From contig JAPPNT010000192.1 of the NCBI GenBank assembly GCA_028873745.1, positions 1 through 21,543 of the forward strand: a stretch of 21,543 nucleotides of DNA. Direction: 5' to 3'. This DNA comes from Chloroflexota bacterium (GTDB lineage Bacteria > Chloroflexota > Dehalococcoidia > Lucifugimonadales > UBA1127). Below are positions 1-6,768 of the stretch, in pieces. Both the position numbers and the translations under genes were made by a program. The notes under the pieces are model-generated. The model did not search any database and was not told the DNA's origin. It was given only the letters and a program-made list of their open reading frames with translations. Each line of letters starts with the position of its first letter. Within the stretch, counting starts at the first letter, position 1.

Positions 1-1
1 C

Positions 2-673
2 CGCAACGCCGGGCAGGGCTGGCTGGATCCCGGCGTTGCGGCGATGGTGGACGACCTCGCGGAACAGGTGTCGTGCGGGAGTTCCGCGGCGGCGCTGCGC
101 AGCGCCCTCGCTGGGACGGGCGCAGCGGACGTTGAGGGCCTGCTCAACCTTGATGTTGAGATGCGGGCGGCGTTGCCCGTCTACGGCGCGTTGGCCGGCA
201 GCATGCTGTGCGCCGCCGGGGGCGCCGATGCCGAGACCCTCCAGTTTCTGAACGGTCTCGCCATCGCTGACAGCGCCGAGGTTCTGCAGCTGTTGGGGAT
301 CGATTCCGCCGCCGCCGAGGGGGCAGCGCCGCCGGTGCGGCTGCGTATCCTTGCACGGCTGACGGAGGACGGCCGCATCGAGCACGCCGTTGAGATGCCG
401 GGCGGTGAGCAGGTCCTGCCGTCCTCGCGGCACCTGCCCGCTGACGCCCCGCTCGACGAGTGGCGGATCAGCACCGACGTTGAGGTGGACGGCCAGCCCA
501 TCGGCAAGATTCGCTCGCGCCGCCTGGCCGATGGCCGCATGGAACTGGGCTTCCTGGGCGCCGACGGCCAGAGTGTCGTGCCGGACATCCGCTACCTGCC
601 TGCGGACATGCCGTCCGGAGTCTGGCTCCGCAGCGGTGAGTTTGCGGTGCCGCTCGTTGGCGTACTGGAGTAG
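2..673 (+). CDS. C-terminal part of an unrecognised repeat protein (5' end outside window)
   Basis: The reading frame is open from the left edge of the window, so the gene most likely starts upstream. An ATG at 44 is the first internal candidate but has no good Shine-Dalgarno. The visible 223 residues show an Ala/Leu-rich, probably helical first part and a C-terminal third made of two similar units of about 45 residues. Each unit follows the pattern R-L-x-D-G-R-x-E, then S/D-x-R-(H/Y)-L-P-A-D-x-P, then W and a strand ending in V, which suggests a small repeated beta domain. There is no signal peptide or membrane helix in the visible part. I do not recognise the family and assign no function. 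The frame ends at TAG 671-673, just before a strong hairpin. Confidence 0.7.
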   Translation, partial: RNAGQGWLDPGVAAMVDDLAEQVSCGSSAAALRSALAGTGAADVEGLLNLDVEMRAALPVYGALAGSMLCAAGGADAETLQFLNGLAIADSAEVLQLLGIDSAAAEGAAPPVRLRILARLTEDGRIEHAVEMPGGEQVLPSSRHLPADAPLDEWRISTDVEVDGQPIGKIRSRRLADGRMELGFLGADGQSVVPDIRYLPADMPSGVWLRSGEFAVPLVGVLE

Positions 674-702
674 GCGAGCGCGTTGTGAGCTCAGGAGTAA
701 TG

Positions 703-736
703 GCAGGGGCGAGTCTGCCATCAGACTCGCCCCTGC
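703..736. terminator. Perfect 15-bp hairpin between convergent genes
   Basis: The arms 703-717 and 722-736 are perfectly complementary (15 bp, GC-rich) around the tetraloop CCAT. The hairpin lies 30 nt after the stop of the upstream plus-strand gene and about 65 nt beyond the stop of the convergent minus-strand amidohydrolase gene. The plus-strand tail (TGTTGCC) is only weakly U-rich, so it is a probable rather than classical terminator, possibly acting on both strands. Confidence 0.65.
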
Positions 737-801
737 TGTTGCCTGGCGTCGCGGCGTCCCGTTCATCCTGACTCCGCCGGAAAAGCGAACAGAGGTGTTC
801 C

Positions 802-1977
802 CTACCCGCCCGCCGGCGCTTCCACCGGCGCCTCCACACCGAAGAGCTTGGAGGCGTTGTCCCACAGGATTTTCCGCTTGGCCTCGTCCGGGATGTGCTC
901 CTGCGCCAGAAAGGTGTTCACTGCCTCCGGGAAGATGCAGTCGGAGTGCGGGTAGTCCGTCGAGAACAGCAGCCGGTCCGCCCCCATGAAGTCGATGGCG
1001 AACTTGATCGGCCCCTCCTCCGGCTCCACCACGCAGTAGCCCTGCTCCTGAAAGTACTCGCTCGGCAGCTTGGAGAGCTCGTAGTCCATGTCGGGAGCGT
1101 GGGTCTCCCACTTGTCGTCCAGCCTCCACAGGAACCACGGCAGCCAGCTCGCGTTGACCTCCATGAACACCGGCTTCAGGTTCGGGAACCGCTCCAGCAC
1201 ACCGCCGATGGTCAGCTCTGCCAGCTGCGTCATCGCGTGCACCGGCCCCACCATCGCGTTGCCGACGATCTCCATGTTCCGCTTGCCCCAATACCGGTGA
1301 TTGTAGTTGTCGCGAAGCAGGTAGTTGGCCGGCGGCCCGTGCATCCCGAAGGCCGTCCCCAGTCGGTCCATCTCCTGCCACAGCGGGTCGAAGTGCTCGT
1401 CGCTCAGCAGGTTCCCGTTCACCGCGCCGCCCGTCATCGCGACCGCCACGGCGCCCAGCTCCTCGACGGCGCGCTGGGCCTCCCCGGCGGCGAGCTTGGC
1501 GTCGTGCGGCGGCACCCACGCCCAGAACTTGAACCGGTCCGGGTGCGCGCTGCAGAACTCGGACGTGAAGTCGTTGTACACCCGGCACAGTGCCAGCGCG
1601 TGCTCCGGGTCCAGGCCGTCGTACCGCACCATACCCATCGCGACCGTCGGCATGAACACCCCAACGTCGATGCCCTCGATGTCGAAGCCCTCCAGGAAGA
1701 CGTCCGGCGAGGGGTCCTTGGTGACCTTCATCAGCCCAGGGTTCGCCGTCACGCGGCGCTGGCTGCGGCGGCGCACCATCGGGTTGGGCGTCGACTTCGG
1801 CGTCTCCACCCCGTCCAGCACGATGCGCCCGCTGCTCCCCTCGAGGAACCCGCCGTTGTCCGGCCGCACCACGTGCGTCCGCGACCGGAAGGGCTCCGGC
1901 AGCCGCTCAATCCAGATCTCCAGCGGCTCCATCATGTGCGGTTCAGCGTCGATCACCTTGAAGCCGTTCTTCGCCAT
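802..1977 (-). CDS. Amidohydrolase_2 (ACMSD-like TIM-barrel metal hydrolase/decarboxylase)
   Basis: The product is 391 aa. The N-terminus has a D-A-E-P-H-M-M-E-P motif at residues 10-18, the family's degenerate D-x-H metal site. An H-G-P motif lies at 213-215, S-T-D-Y-P-H-S-D at 339-346 supplies the C-terminal metal-binding Asp, and the typical N-A-S-K-L-F-G ending is at 374-380. Known members (amidohydrolase_2, PF04909) are zinc-dependent hydrolases or non-oxidative decarboxylases of aromatic and muconate-type acids. The ATG at 1977 is chosen because AGGAGG sits 7 nt upstream and the protein starts with the family's usual strand; the frame stays open much further upstream but lies over the Rieske gene there. 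It is the last gene of a minus-strand operon, 77 nt after the oxygenase. A decarboxylase or hydrolase acting on the oxygenase product is plausible but unproven. Confidence 0.88.
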   Translation of the reverse strand: MAKNGFKVIDAEPHMMEPLEIWIERLPEPFRSRTHVVRPDNGGFLEGSSGRIVLDGVETPKSTPNPMVRRRSQRRVTANPGLMKVTKDPSPDVFLEGFDIEGIDVGVFMPTVAMGMVRYDGLDPEHALALCRVYNDFTSEFCSAHPDRFKFWAWVPPHDAKLAAGEAQRAVEELGAVAVAMTGGAVNGNLLSDEHFDPLWQEMDRLGTAFGMHGPPANYLLRDNYNHRYWGKRNMEIVGNAMVGPVHAMTQLAELTIGGVLERFPNLKPVFMEVNASWLPWFLWRLDDKWETHAPDMDYELSKLPSEYFQEQGYCVVEPEEGPIKFAIDFMGADRLLFSTDYPHSDCIFPEAVNTFLAQEHIPDEAKRKILWDNASKLFGVEAPVEAPAGG

Positions 1978-2054
1978 TGCGAGCCTCCTGTGCGGCTTTC
2001 GCCGCAACCGGTTCCTCTGCCCGTTCTCCCTGAGGGAAATCGAAGGGCGAACCC

Positions 2055-3317
2055 CTACCGCGCCAGCGCGTGCCCCGGGTCCAGCGGCCTCGCTTCCTTC
2101 CACGTGATGTCCGCCGGCTTCACGAAGTCGTCGCCGCGGATCAGTTCGTACGGGATCGCTGGGTCCAGCCCTGGCGGCGTGATCCCCTCTTGGAAGTTCT
2201 TCACCGACTCCGACAGCAGCCTCCGCATCGCGATGATTGCCCGGTCGCTCGTGCCCAGGTGCTCGCGGGTGCGATCGTAGATCGCGCCCATGCTCTCCTG
2301 CACCGCGTGGTCTTGCGTCCGGGTTCCGAAGATGCCGGAGAACCCGCGGGACTTCATCGCCTCCCGGTCCTGCAGATACCAGTTGTCGCGGTTGCGCGCC
2401 TTCCTGAAGCCGTCTTCCAGGTCGTGGAAACCGAACTGCTCCCGCCGGTCGTGCCGCTCCTGCGCGGTGAAGGGACGGTGCTCGTTGAACCCGATCTCCC
2501 ACTGCCAGCACGAGTGGTCGTCGCGCGGCACCCAGATGGAGAACCCGTTGGTGCGGTCCGGCGGGCCGGGGATGTAGCTGTAGAACGGCAGGATGTACGG
2601 CGTCATCCGCACGTACTCCTGGTCCGGCCCCGCCGTCCGGACGGCCGCGTACCGGTACCCGTATGAGGTATACTCGACCTCCAGCCGCGGTGCCGTGTCC
2701 GCCATGATCAGCCCGTTCACCGGGTTCCCCCACCCCGTCCGCACGCCGCCGAACGAGCGGTGCAGGAAGGACGCGTGCGACGAGTCGATGCCGCCCTCCA
2801 GCCCCTGCAGAAAGTTGCACTCCTGCAACGTCTTGATGGCGCTTAGGTGGTTCTCCGGCACCTGCGTCCACTGGAACGATGGGAAGGGCGGTAGCGTCGC
2901 GCTCGTGCCCATGTAGCACCACACGATGCCCGCCGCCTCGCGCGTCGCGAAGGCGCGCGCCTTCACCTTCTCCTTGAAGTTTGACGCCGCTGGCTCCGAT
3001 GGCATGTCGACGCAGTTGCCGTGCACGTCGAACTTCCACCCGTGGTAGATGCACGTCAGCCCGGACTCCTCGTTCCGCGCCAGCGCCAGGGACGCTCCCC
3101 GGTGCGGGCAGAACTCCTCCATGATCCCAACGTCGCCGTTAGAGTCTCGGAATGCCACCAGGTCCTCACCCAGCAGCTTCAGCCGTAGCGGGGTGCCGTC
3201 GTTCTCACGGATCTCGTGCGAGTAGAGGGCGGGGATCCAGTAGAGGCGCATCATCTCGCCCAGCGGTGCCCCCCGCCCCGTCTGCGTGATCAGGTCGTTC
3301 TCTTCGCGGGTCAGCAT
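2055..3317 (-). CDS. Rieske non-heme iron ring-hydroxylating oxygenase, alpha subunit
   Basis: The product is 420 aa. The Rieske [2Fe-2S] ligands are C70-x-H72 and C89-x2-H92, separated by exactly 16 residues, with the typical C-P-H-R-G and Y-H-G-W-K-F contexts. The mononuclear iron site follows as G-x-D178-x2-H181-x4-H186. This is the layout of the phthalate 4,5-dioxygenase/LigX-like oxygenases, which usually act without a beta subunit and take electrons from a separate reductase. No reductase or ferredoxin gene is in the window. The start ATG at 3317 has GAGGAG overlapping the stop codon of the upstream small gene, indicating translational coupling. The substrate is likely an aromatic or alicyclic carboxylate, but the sequence does not define it. 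Confidence 0.93.
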   Translation of the reverse strand: MLTREENDLITQTGRGAPLGEMMRLYWIPALYSHEIRENDGTPLRLKLLGEDLVAFRDSNGDVGIMEEFCPHRGASLALARNEESGLTCIYHGWKFDVHGNCVDMPSEPAASNFKEKVKARAFATREAAGIVWCYMGTSATLPPFPSFQWTQVPENHLSAIKTLQECNFLQGLEGGIDSSHASFLHRSFGGVRTGWGNPVNGLIMADTAPRLEVEYTSYGYRYAAVRTAGPDQEYVRMTPYILPFYSYIPGPPDRTNGFSIWVPRDDHSCWQWEIGFNEHRPFTAQERHDRREQFGFHDLEDGFRKARNRDNWYLQDREAMKSRGFSGIFGTRTQDHAVQESMGAIYDRTREHLGTSDRAIIAMRRLLSESVKNFQEGITPPGLDPAIPYELIRGDDFVKPADITWKEARPLDPGHALAR

Positions 3318-3326
3318 GGCTACTCC

Positions 3327-3563
3327 TCACTCATTCCGGTCTCGGTTCTCGGGTGTGCCGGGCGGCCCTTGCGGCGGGTCCTCCGGCGACCAGCGTTTGT
3401 ACGTGAACGCAAACACCGCCAGGGACAGCCCGAAGACGGCAAACGTCCAGTTCTTTAGCCACAGTGGGAATGCGGGCCCCGTGAAGTCCGTGATGATCAA
3501 GAAAAGCATGAACGCCCCGGATGCAAGGAGCGCCCGTCCGAAAAACTGGTGTACGCGCTTCAT
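3327..3563 (-). CDS. Small two-helix membrane protein leading the oxygenase operon
   Basis: The product is 78 aa. Two hydrophobic segments, roughly residues 8-30 and 35-54, are followed by a hydrophilic, Pro-rich, charged tail. The start at ATG 3563 is preceded by GAGGGA very close by. An in-frame ATG at 3734 would add a 57-residue basic segment that overlaps the leader hairpin and promoter, so I reject it. The gene ends 9 nt before the Rieske start and its TGA overlaps that gene's ribosome-binding site, so the two are probably translated together. The family is not recognised. It could be a membrane anchor or partner of the oxygenase, or a small transporter-associated protein, but this rests on position only. 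Confidence 0.65.
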   Translation of the reverse strand: MKRVHQFFGRALLASGAFMLFLIITDFTGPAFPLWLKNWTFAVFGLSLAVFAFTYKRWSPEDPPQGPPGTPENRDRNE

Positions 3564-3564
3564 C

Positions 3565-3597
3565 TTCCCTCTTGGAGGGGCCCCCTTTTGGAGGGAA
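3565..3597 (-). promoter_or_regulatory. Leader hairpin able to mask the ribosome-binding site of the small membrane gene
   Basis: On the minus strand, TTCCCTC (3597-3591) is fully complementary to GAGGGAA (3571-3565), which contains the Shine-Dalgarno of the gene starting at 3563. Further G- and C-runs between the arms can extend the fold. A second hairpin lies just upstream (3600-3608 with 3616-3626, two-base bulge). Whether the structure regulates translation is inference. Confidence 0.4.
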
Positions 3598-3645
3598 CCC
3601 CTCTCTGAATGGCCCTCAGGGAGAGGTGTGCGTGGTGATTGGTGC

Positions 3646-3654
3646 AGTATAGCA
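3646..3654 (-). promoter_or_regulatory. Extended -10 promoter candidate for the oxygenase operon
   Basis: The minus strand reads TGCTATACT, a TG-N extended -10 element with a 5/6 match to TATAAT. No recognisable -35 box lies 16-18 nt upstream, as expected for an extended -10 promoter. The start point would fall near 3639, leaving a leader of about 75 nt that contains the hairpins described for 3565-3626. Confidence 0.4.
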
Positions 3655-3710
3655 GGATTGGCTATTGGGCCGGCCCGTCCGCAGGAAACAACATGCGCTT
3701 TGCCGCAATT

Positions 3711-3722
3711 TTTCCATGGAAA
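3711..3722. promoter_or_regulatory. 12-bp perfect palindrome in divergent intergenic region
   Basis: TTTCCATGGAAA is a perfect 12-bp palindrome in the 278-bp gap between the divergent oxygenase operon and the exported-protein gene. Its location upstream of both genes suits a dimeric repressor or activator site. No regulator gene is nearby, so this is positional inference. Confidence 0.3.
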
Positions 3723-3841
3723 CGTCCTTTTCATCCCGGAGCGCTTACTGTACTCTGGCTGTGTTGACGGAACGTCACGGCCCCTGCCAAGCGGGCCGGT
3801 GTACTGTCCCGCTCCCCCCGGCGGGAGGCGGACGATAGCCC

Positions 3842-4855
3842 ATGGAGCGCCGAATGAGAATGACAGCCTGGAAAGCGGTGGTGTTGGTTCTTTTGGCTGT
3901 CACCGCGTCCACTGTCGTCTGTACTGCGGACACCGGGACCCAAGATCCCCCCGACGTCGAGGCCACCGTACGGGCCCTGCTGCCCACGGCCACGCCCACA
4001 GCGACCCCCAACCTCGACGCAACCGTCGAGGCCGGCATCGCCGCCACCGTCGCCGCCCTGCCGACCCTCGCCCCCTCTCCGACGCCCCTAGTCCTGCAGC
4101 CTACTCCCGTCCCGGTGCCCGTGCCGACACCGGCTCCCACGCCCGTCCCCGCGCCGGTGCCCGCCTCCACGCCGACACCCCAGCCGGTTATCGTCGTCAC
4201 TGCAACCCCTACGCGGACGCCCGTGCCCACGCGAACGCCTGTCCCCACGCCGACGCCGGTCACGTCGTTCGGCCCCCGCGATGTTGACCTCTCCCACAAC
4301 CCGGACGGCCGCTCCTTCACCTATCGCTCGACGGGTGTCTCATTGGCCGACGCCACCGTGACCGCGCAATTCGTCAATCCGTACGACGCCTCGGAGCACC
4401 CCTTCAGCTATGGCATCTTCATCCGCGTCCCTGACGATCCCGAGGGGAAGTCCTTCGCCTGCGTCATCCACAGCGACGGCTGGGTTGCGGGCATAGCCTC
4501 GTACGAGTTTGTGGAGGTCAGCCTCGGGTCCCGTCTCCCTGCTATAGGCGCCGACATCGGCAACCGGGGCCCCGTCAACATGCTGAACCGGGAGGAAGAC
4601 ACGCCGTTCATGCGTCAGGGTGAAGGCGAAGTCAACGAAGTCACGGTGACCGTCATCGGCCGGAGACTGACCCTGATAGTTAATAACTGGGTGGTGCGTG
4701 AGACCAGCCCCATCTTCATCACCGGTGCCGGCGATGTCGCCGTGGCCACCGGCGTCTATGTCGGCACCGAGCGCGAGGGCGCCGTGACCCGAGTGCGCGA
4801 CCTCAAGGTGGAGCCCGCCCGTGACGATACCATCAGCTCCGTCCCCGGCGTGTAG
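3842..4855 (+). CDS. Exported or membrane-anchored protein with Thr/Pro-rich linker and C-terminal beta domain
   Basis: The product is up to 337 aa. Residues 1-27 form a basic start, a hydrophobic core and a Cys at 27 (T-V-V-C), so it could be a secreted protein or atypical lipoprotein. Residues about 36-140 are a Thr/Pro/Val linker with D-A-T-V-E-A and A-A-T-V-A-A-L motifs and many T-P and V-P repeats. Residues about 143-325 look like a beta-rich globular domain with alternating strands and aromatic positions, perhaps a concanavalin-like sandwich. I recall similar linkers in Chloroflexota predicted proteins but cannot verify this. GGGAGG lies 13 nt before ATG 3842; the in-frame ATG at 3854 has GGAG 6 nt upstream and is an equally good start. 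The function is unknown; cell-surface carbohydrate or ligand binding is one possibility. Confidence 0.75.
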   Translation: MERRMRMTAWKAVVLVLLAVTASTVVCTADTGTQDPPDVEATVRALLPTATPTATPNLDATVEAGIAATVAALPTLAPSPTPLVLQPTPVPVPVPTPAPTPVPAPVPASTPTPQPVIVVTATPTRTPVPTRTPVPTPTPVTSFGPRDVDLSHNPDGRSFTYRSTGVSLADATVTAQFVNPYDASEHPFSYGIFIRVPDDPEGKSFACVIHSDGWVAGIASYEFVEVSLGSRLPAIGADIGNRGPVNMLNREEDTPFMRQGEGEVNEVTVTVIGRRLTLIVNNWVVRETSPIFITGAGDVAVATGVYVGTEREGAVTRVRDLKVEPARDDTISSVPGV

Positions 4856-4881
4856 CGCTCTCCGCGCGCCCGCCCCGCTCC

Positions 4882-4910
4882 TTGACCGCCCCCACCCTCG
4901 GTGCTAGCCT
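4882..4910 (+). promoter_or_regulatory. Promoter candidate for the dioxygenase-nuclease pair
   Basis: TTGACC (4882-4887) and TAGCCT (4905-4910) are separated by 17 nt, and TGC precedes the -10 as in extended -10 promoters. The start would be near 4917, giving a leader of about 42 nt before the ATG at 4959. Confidence 0.5.
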
Positions 4911-4958
4911 TCCGCCACTGACAGCCATGGGCCGCCTCGGAGGAGAAGGGGGTGCGTC

Positions 4959-6044
4959 ATGCAGGAGCCAATGTCCGGAAGCCGCATGGAAGACCTGGAG
5001 CTCTTCTACGAGGAGGTCAAGCGCTACCAGAGCCGCCCGCTCTGGGTCTCCCGCACCGACCCGCAGCCCAAGGCCGTCCCCTACCTCTGGAAGTACCAGG
5101 ACTTTCGCCCTCTCCTCTTCCGCGCCGCCGAGATCGTCCCCATGGAAATGGCCGAGCGCCGCGTGCTCATCTTCTCCAACCCCGGCCTCCTCGGCCGCGG
5201 GCCCGCAACGAGCACCCTCTCCGCCAACCTGCAGATCATCAACCCCGGCGAGGTCGCGCCTAGCCACCGCCACACTGCCTCCGCGCTGCGCCTCATCGTC
5301 GAGGGCGACAGCGCCTACACCGCCGTCGAGGGCGAGAAGACCTACATGGAGCCCGGCGACTTCATCACCACCCCCAACTGGTTGTGGCACGACCACGGCA
5401 ACGAGGGCGATCGTCCCATGGTCTGGCTCGACGGCCTCGACTCCACCCTCGTCAACGCCCTCGACGCCACCTTCCGCGAGGAGTACCCAGAGGAGAGCCA
5501 GCCCCTGACCAAGCCGACCGAGGTCTCCCAGCGCCTCTACGCTGCCGGTTCCCTCCGCCCCACGTGGGTGGACCGCTCCCGGCTGCACTCGCCCCTCATC
5601 AACTACAAGTTCGCCCAGGCTTACGACGCCCTCTCGACCCTCGCTCGCGAGTCCGAGGGCAGTCCTTTCGACGGCATCTGCCTCGAGTACTCCAACCCCC
5701 AGACCGGCGGCCCCGCCATGGCCTCCATGGCCTGCTACGCCTCTCTCTTCCCCGCGGGCATGCACACGCAGGCCCACCGGCACACGGGCGGCGTTGTCTA
5801 CCACGTCATCACCGGCAGCGGCTACTCCGTCATCAACGGCGTCCGCTTCGACTGGACCGCCAAGGACACCTTCGTCGTCCCGTCCTGGGCCTTCCACGAG
5901 CACGTCGCCACCGAGGAGTCCGTCGTCTTCTGGTACACCGACACCCCCGTCCTCGAGCCCCTCGGCCTCTACCGCGAGGAGCCGTACGAGGAGAACGGCG
6001 GCCACCAGCGCGTCACCGGCAACTTCGCGCCAATCCCGGCGTAG
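4959..6044 (+). CDS. Gentisate 1,2-dioxygenase-like bicupin ring-cleavage dioxygenase
   Basis: The product is 361 aa, the usual length for gentisate dioxygenases (about 340-370). The N-terminal cupin carries P-S-H103-R-H105-T-A-S-A-L-R, the family signature, with a third iron ligand at H144 (W-L-W-H). These positions match the His triad of characterised gentisate dioxygenases. The second cupin keeps H-R-H-T at 273-276 and F-H-E-H at 312-315. Known members use Fe(II) and O2 to open the ring of gentisate, salicylate or 1-hydroxy-2-naphthoate. Start codons at 4959, 4971 and 4986 are all in frame; 4959 is the first after GGAGGAG and AAGGGGG. No maleylpyruvate isomerase or fumarylpyruvate hydrolase gene is present, so the exact substrate is open. 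A nuclease gene starts 6 nt after the stop. Confidence 0.88.
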   Translation: MQEPMSGSRMEDLELFYEEVKRYQSRPLWVSRTDPQPKAVPYLWKYQDFRPLLFRAAEIVPMEMAERRVLIFSNPGLLGRGPATSTLSANLQIINPGEVAPSHRHTASALRLIVEGDSAYTAVEGEKTYMEPGDFITTPNWLWHDHGNEGDRPMVWLDGLDSTLVNALDATFREEYPEESQPLTKPTEVSQRLYAAGSLRPTWVDRSRLHSPLINYKFAQAYDALSTLARESEGSPFDGICLEYSNPQTGGPAMASMACYASLFPAGMHTQAHRHTGGVVYHVITGSGYSVINGVRFDWTAKDTFVVPSWAFHEHVATEESVVFWYTDTPVLEPLGLYREEPYEENGGHQRVTGNFAPIPA

Positions 6045-6050
6045 CCCCAG

Positions 6051-6647
6051 GTGCGCCGCTCCAGCGGATCACGCCCGCCCTCGCAGCCGGTGCGCGTGGT
6101 CAACGTCGTCGACGGCGACACCGTTGACGTCGTCCCGGCGAGAGCGCGCCGAGGTGGCAATGTCACCCGCGTCCGCCTCTGGGGCATCGACGCGCCCGAG
6201 TGGGACCAACCCCTCGGCCGAGAGGCTACCCTAGCCCTTGGCAATCTCCTGCGGGACGGTCCCGGCGTCCTCCGCATGGAGGTATTCGCCTACGACCAGT
6301 ACGCCCGCGCCCTCGGCCTCCTCTACTGGGAACGCGACGGCCGCGGTCGCTCGGTCAACCGCGTCATGGTGGGGCTCGGAATGGCCTACACCTCAAGGCA
6401 TAGGCAAGGGGCGTGGTTCCGAAAGGAGTTGGGCTTCTATTCTGAGGAAGCCGACGCGCGTCGCCGCAACGAAGGGATCTGGGCGCTGCCCAACAGCCTG
6501 CGGGTCACGCCGTGGGCCCACCGGTCCAGAGTGCGCCGGCCTGCGGAAGTCGGCTCACCCATCCGCTTCGTATTGGTGCTCCTCGCATTCGCTATGCTCG
6601 CTTCGGTTCTCTTGAGCACCGGCTTGTGCGAACGCTTGGCAAACTAG
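6051..6647 (+). CDS. Staphylococcal-nuclease-fold (thermonuclease) protein with C-terminal membrane anchor
   Basis: The product is 198 aa. The SNase/TNase domain spans about residues 14-147. V-D-G-D-T at 20-24 provides calcium-binding Asp residues, R42 with I-D-A-P-E50 matches catalytic Arg35/Glu43 of micrococcal nuclease, and Y-A-R86-A-L matches Arg87, so it should be catalytically competent for DNA or RNA phosphodiester cleavage. A single hydrophobic helix follows at about 171-192, with basic residues just before it and only six residues after, giving a tail-anchored layout. There is no N-terminal signal peptide, which is unlike the usual secreted thermonucleases. The start is GTG 6051, 6 nt after the dioxygenase stop, with no clear Shine-Dalgarno, so coupling is likely; GTGs at 6090 and 6096 are alternatives. 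Confidence 0.85.
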   Translation: MRRSSGSRPPSQPVRVVNVVDGDTVDVVPARARRGGNVTRVRLWGIDAPEWDQPLGREATLALGNLLRDGPGVLRMEVFAYDQYARALGLLYWERDGRGRSVNRVMVGLGMAYTSRHRQGAWFRKELGFYSEEADARRRNEGIWALPNSLRVTPWAHRSRVRRPAEVGSPIRFVLVLLAFAMLASVLLSTGLCERLAN

Positions 6648-6711
6648 CTGTGGTTGCGCCCAGTCTTCGCGCCGGGAGAGGCATTCGCTGGTAAACCTAT
6701 CCCACGGCAAT

Positions 6712-6717
6712 TATCAT
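6712..6717 (+). promoter_or_regulatory. Possible -10 element upstream of the aminotransferase
   Basis: TATCAT matches the -10 consensus at 5 of 6 positions and lies 52 nt before the ATG, but no convincing -35 box is spaced correctly. Weak candidate. Confidence 0.25.
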
Positions 6718-6768
6718 GAGGGCAGAAACCCCGCATCCGCTGCGTGAATGCTATTGAGGAGGCCCCAC

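Noticed and set aside
1978..3054. Upstream extension of the amidohydrolase frame to 750 residues
   Set aside because: The added part has the Arg/Pro-rich composition of an out-of-frame reading of the Rieske gene, and a strong AGGAGG-ATG start exists at 1977.
4833..6005. Long open frame (390 codons) antisense to the gentisate dioxygenase-like gene
   Set aside because: Low-complexity composition, no ribosome-binding site, and opposite a clearly recognised enzyme.
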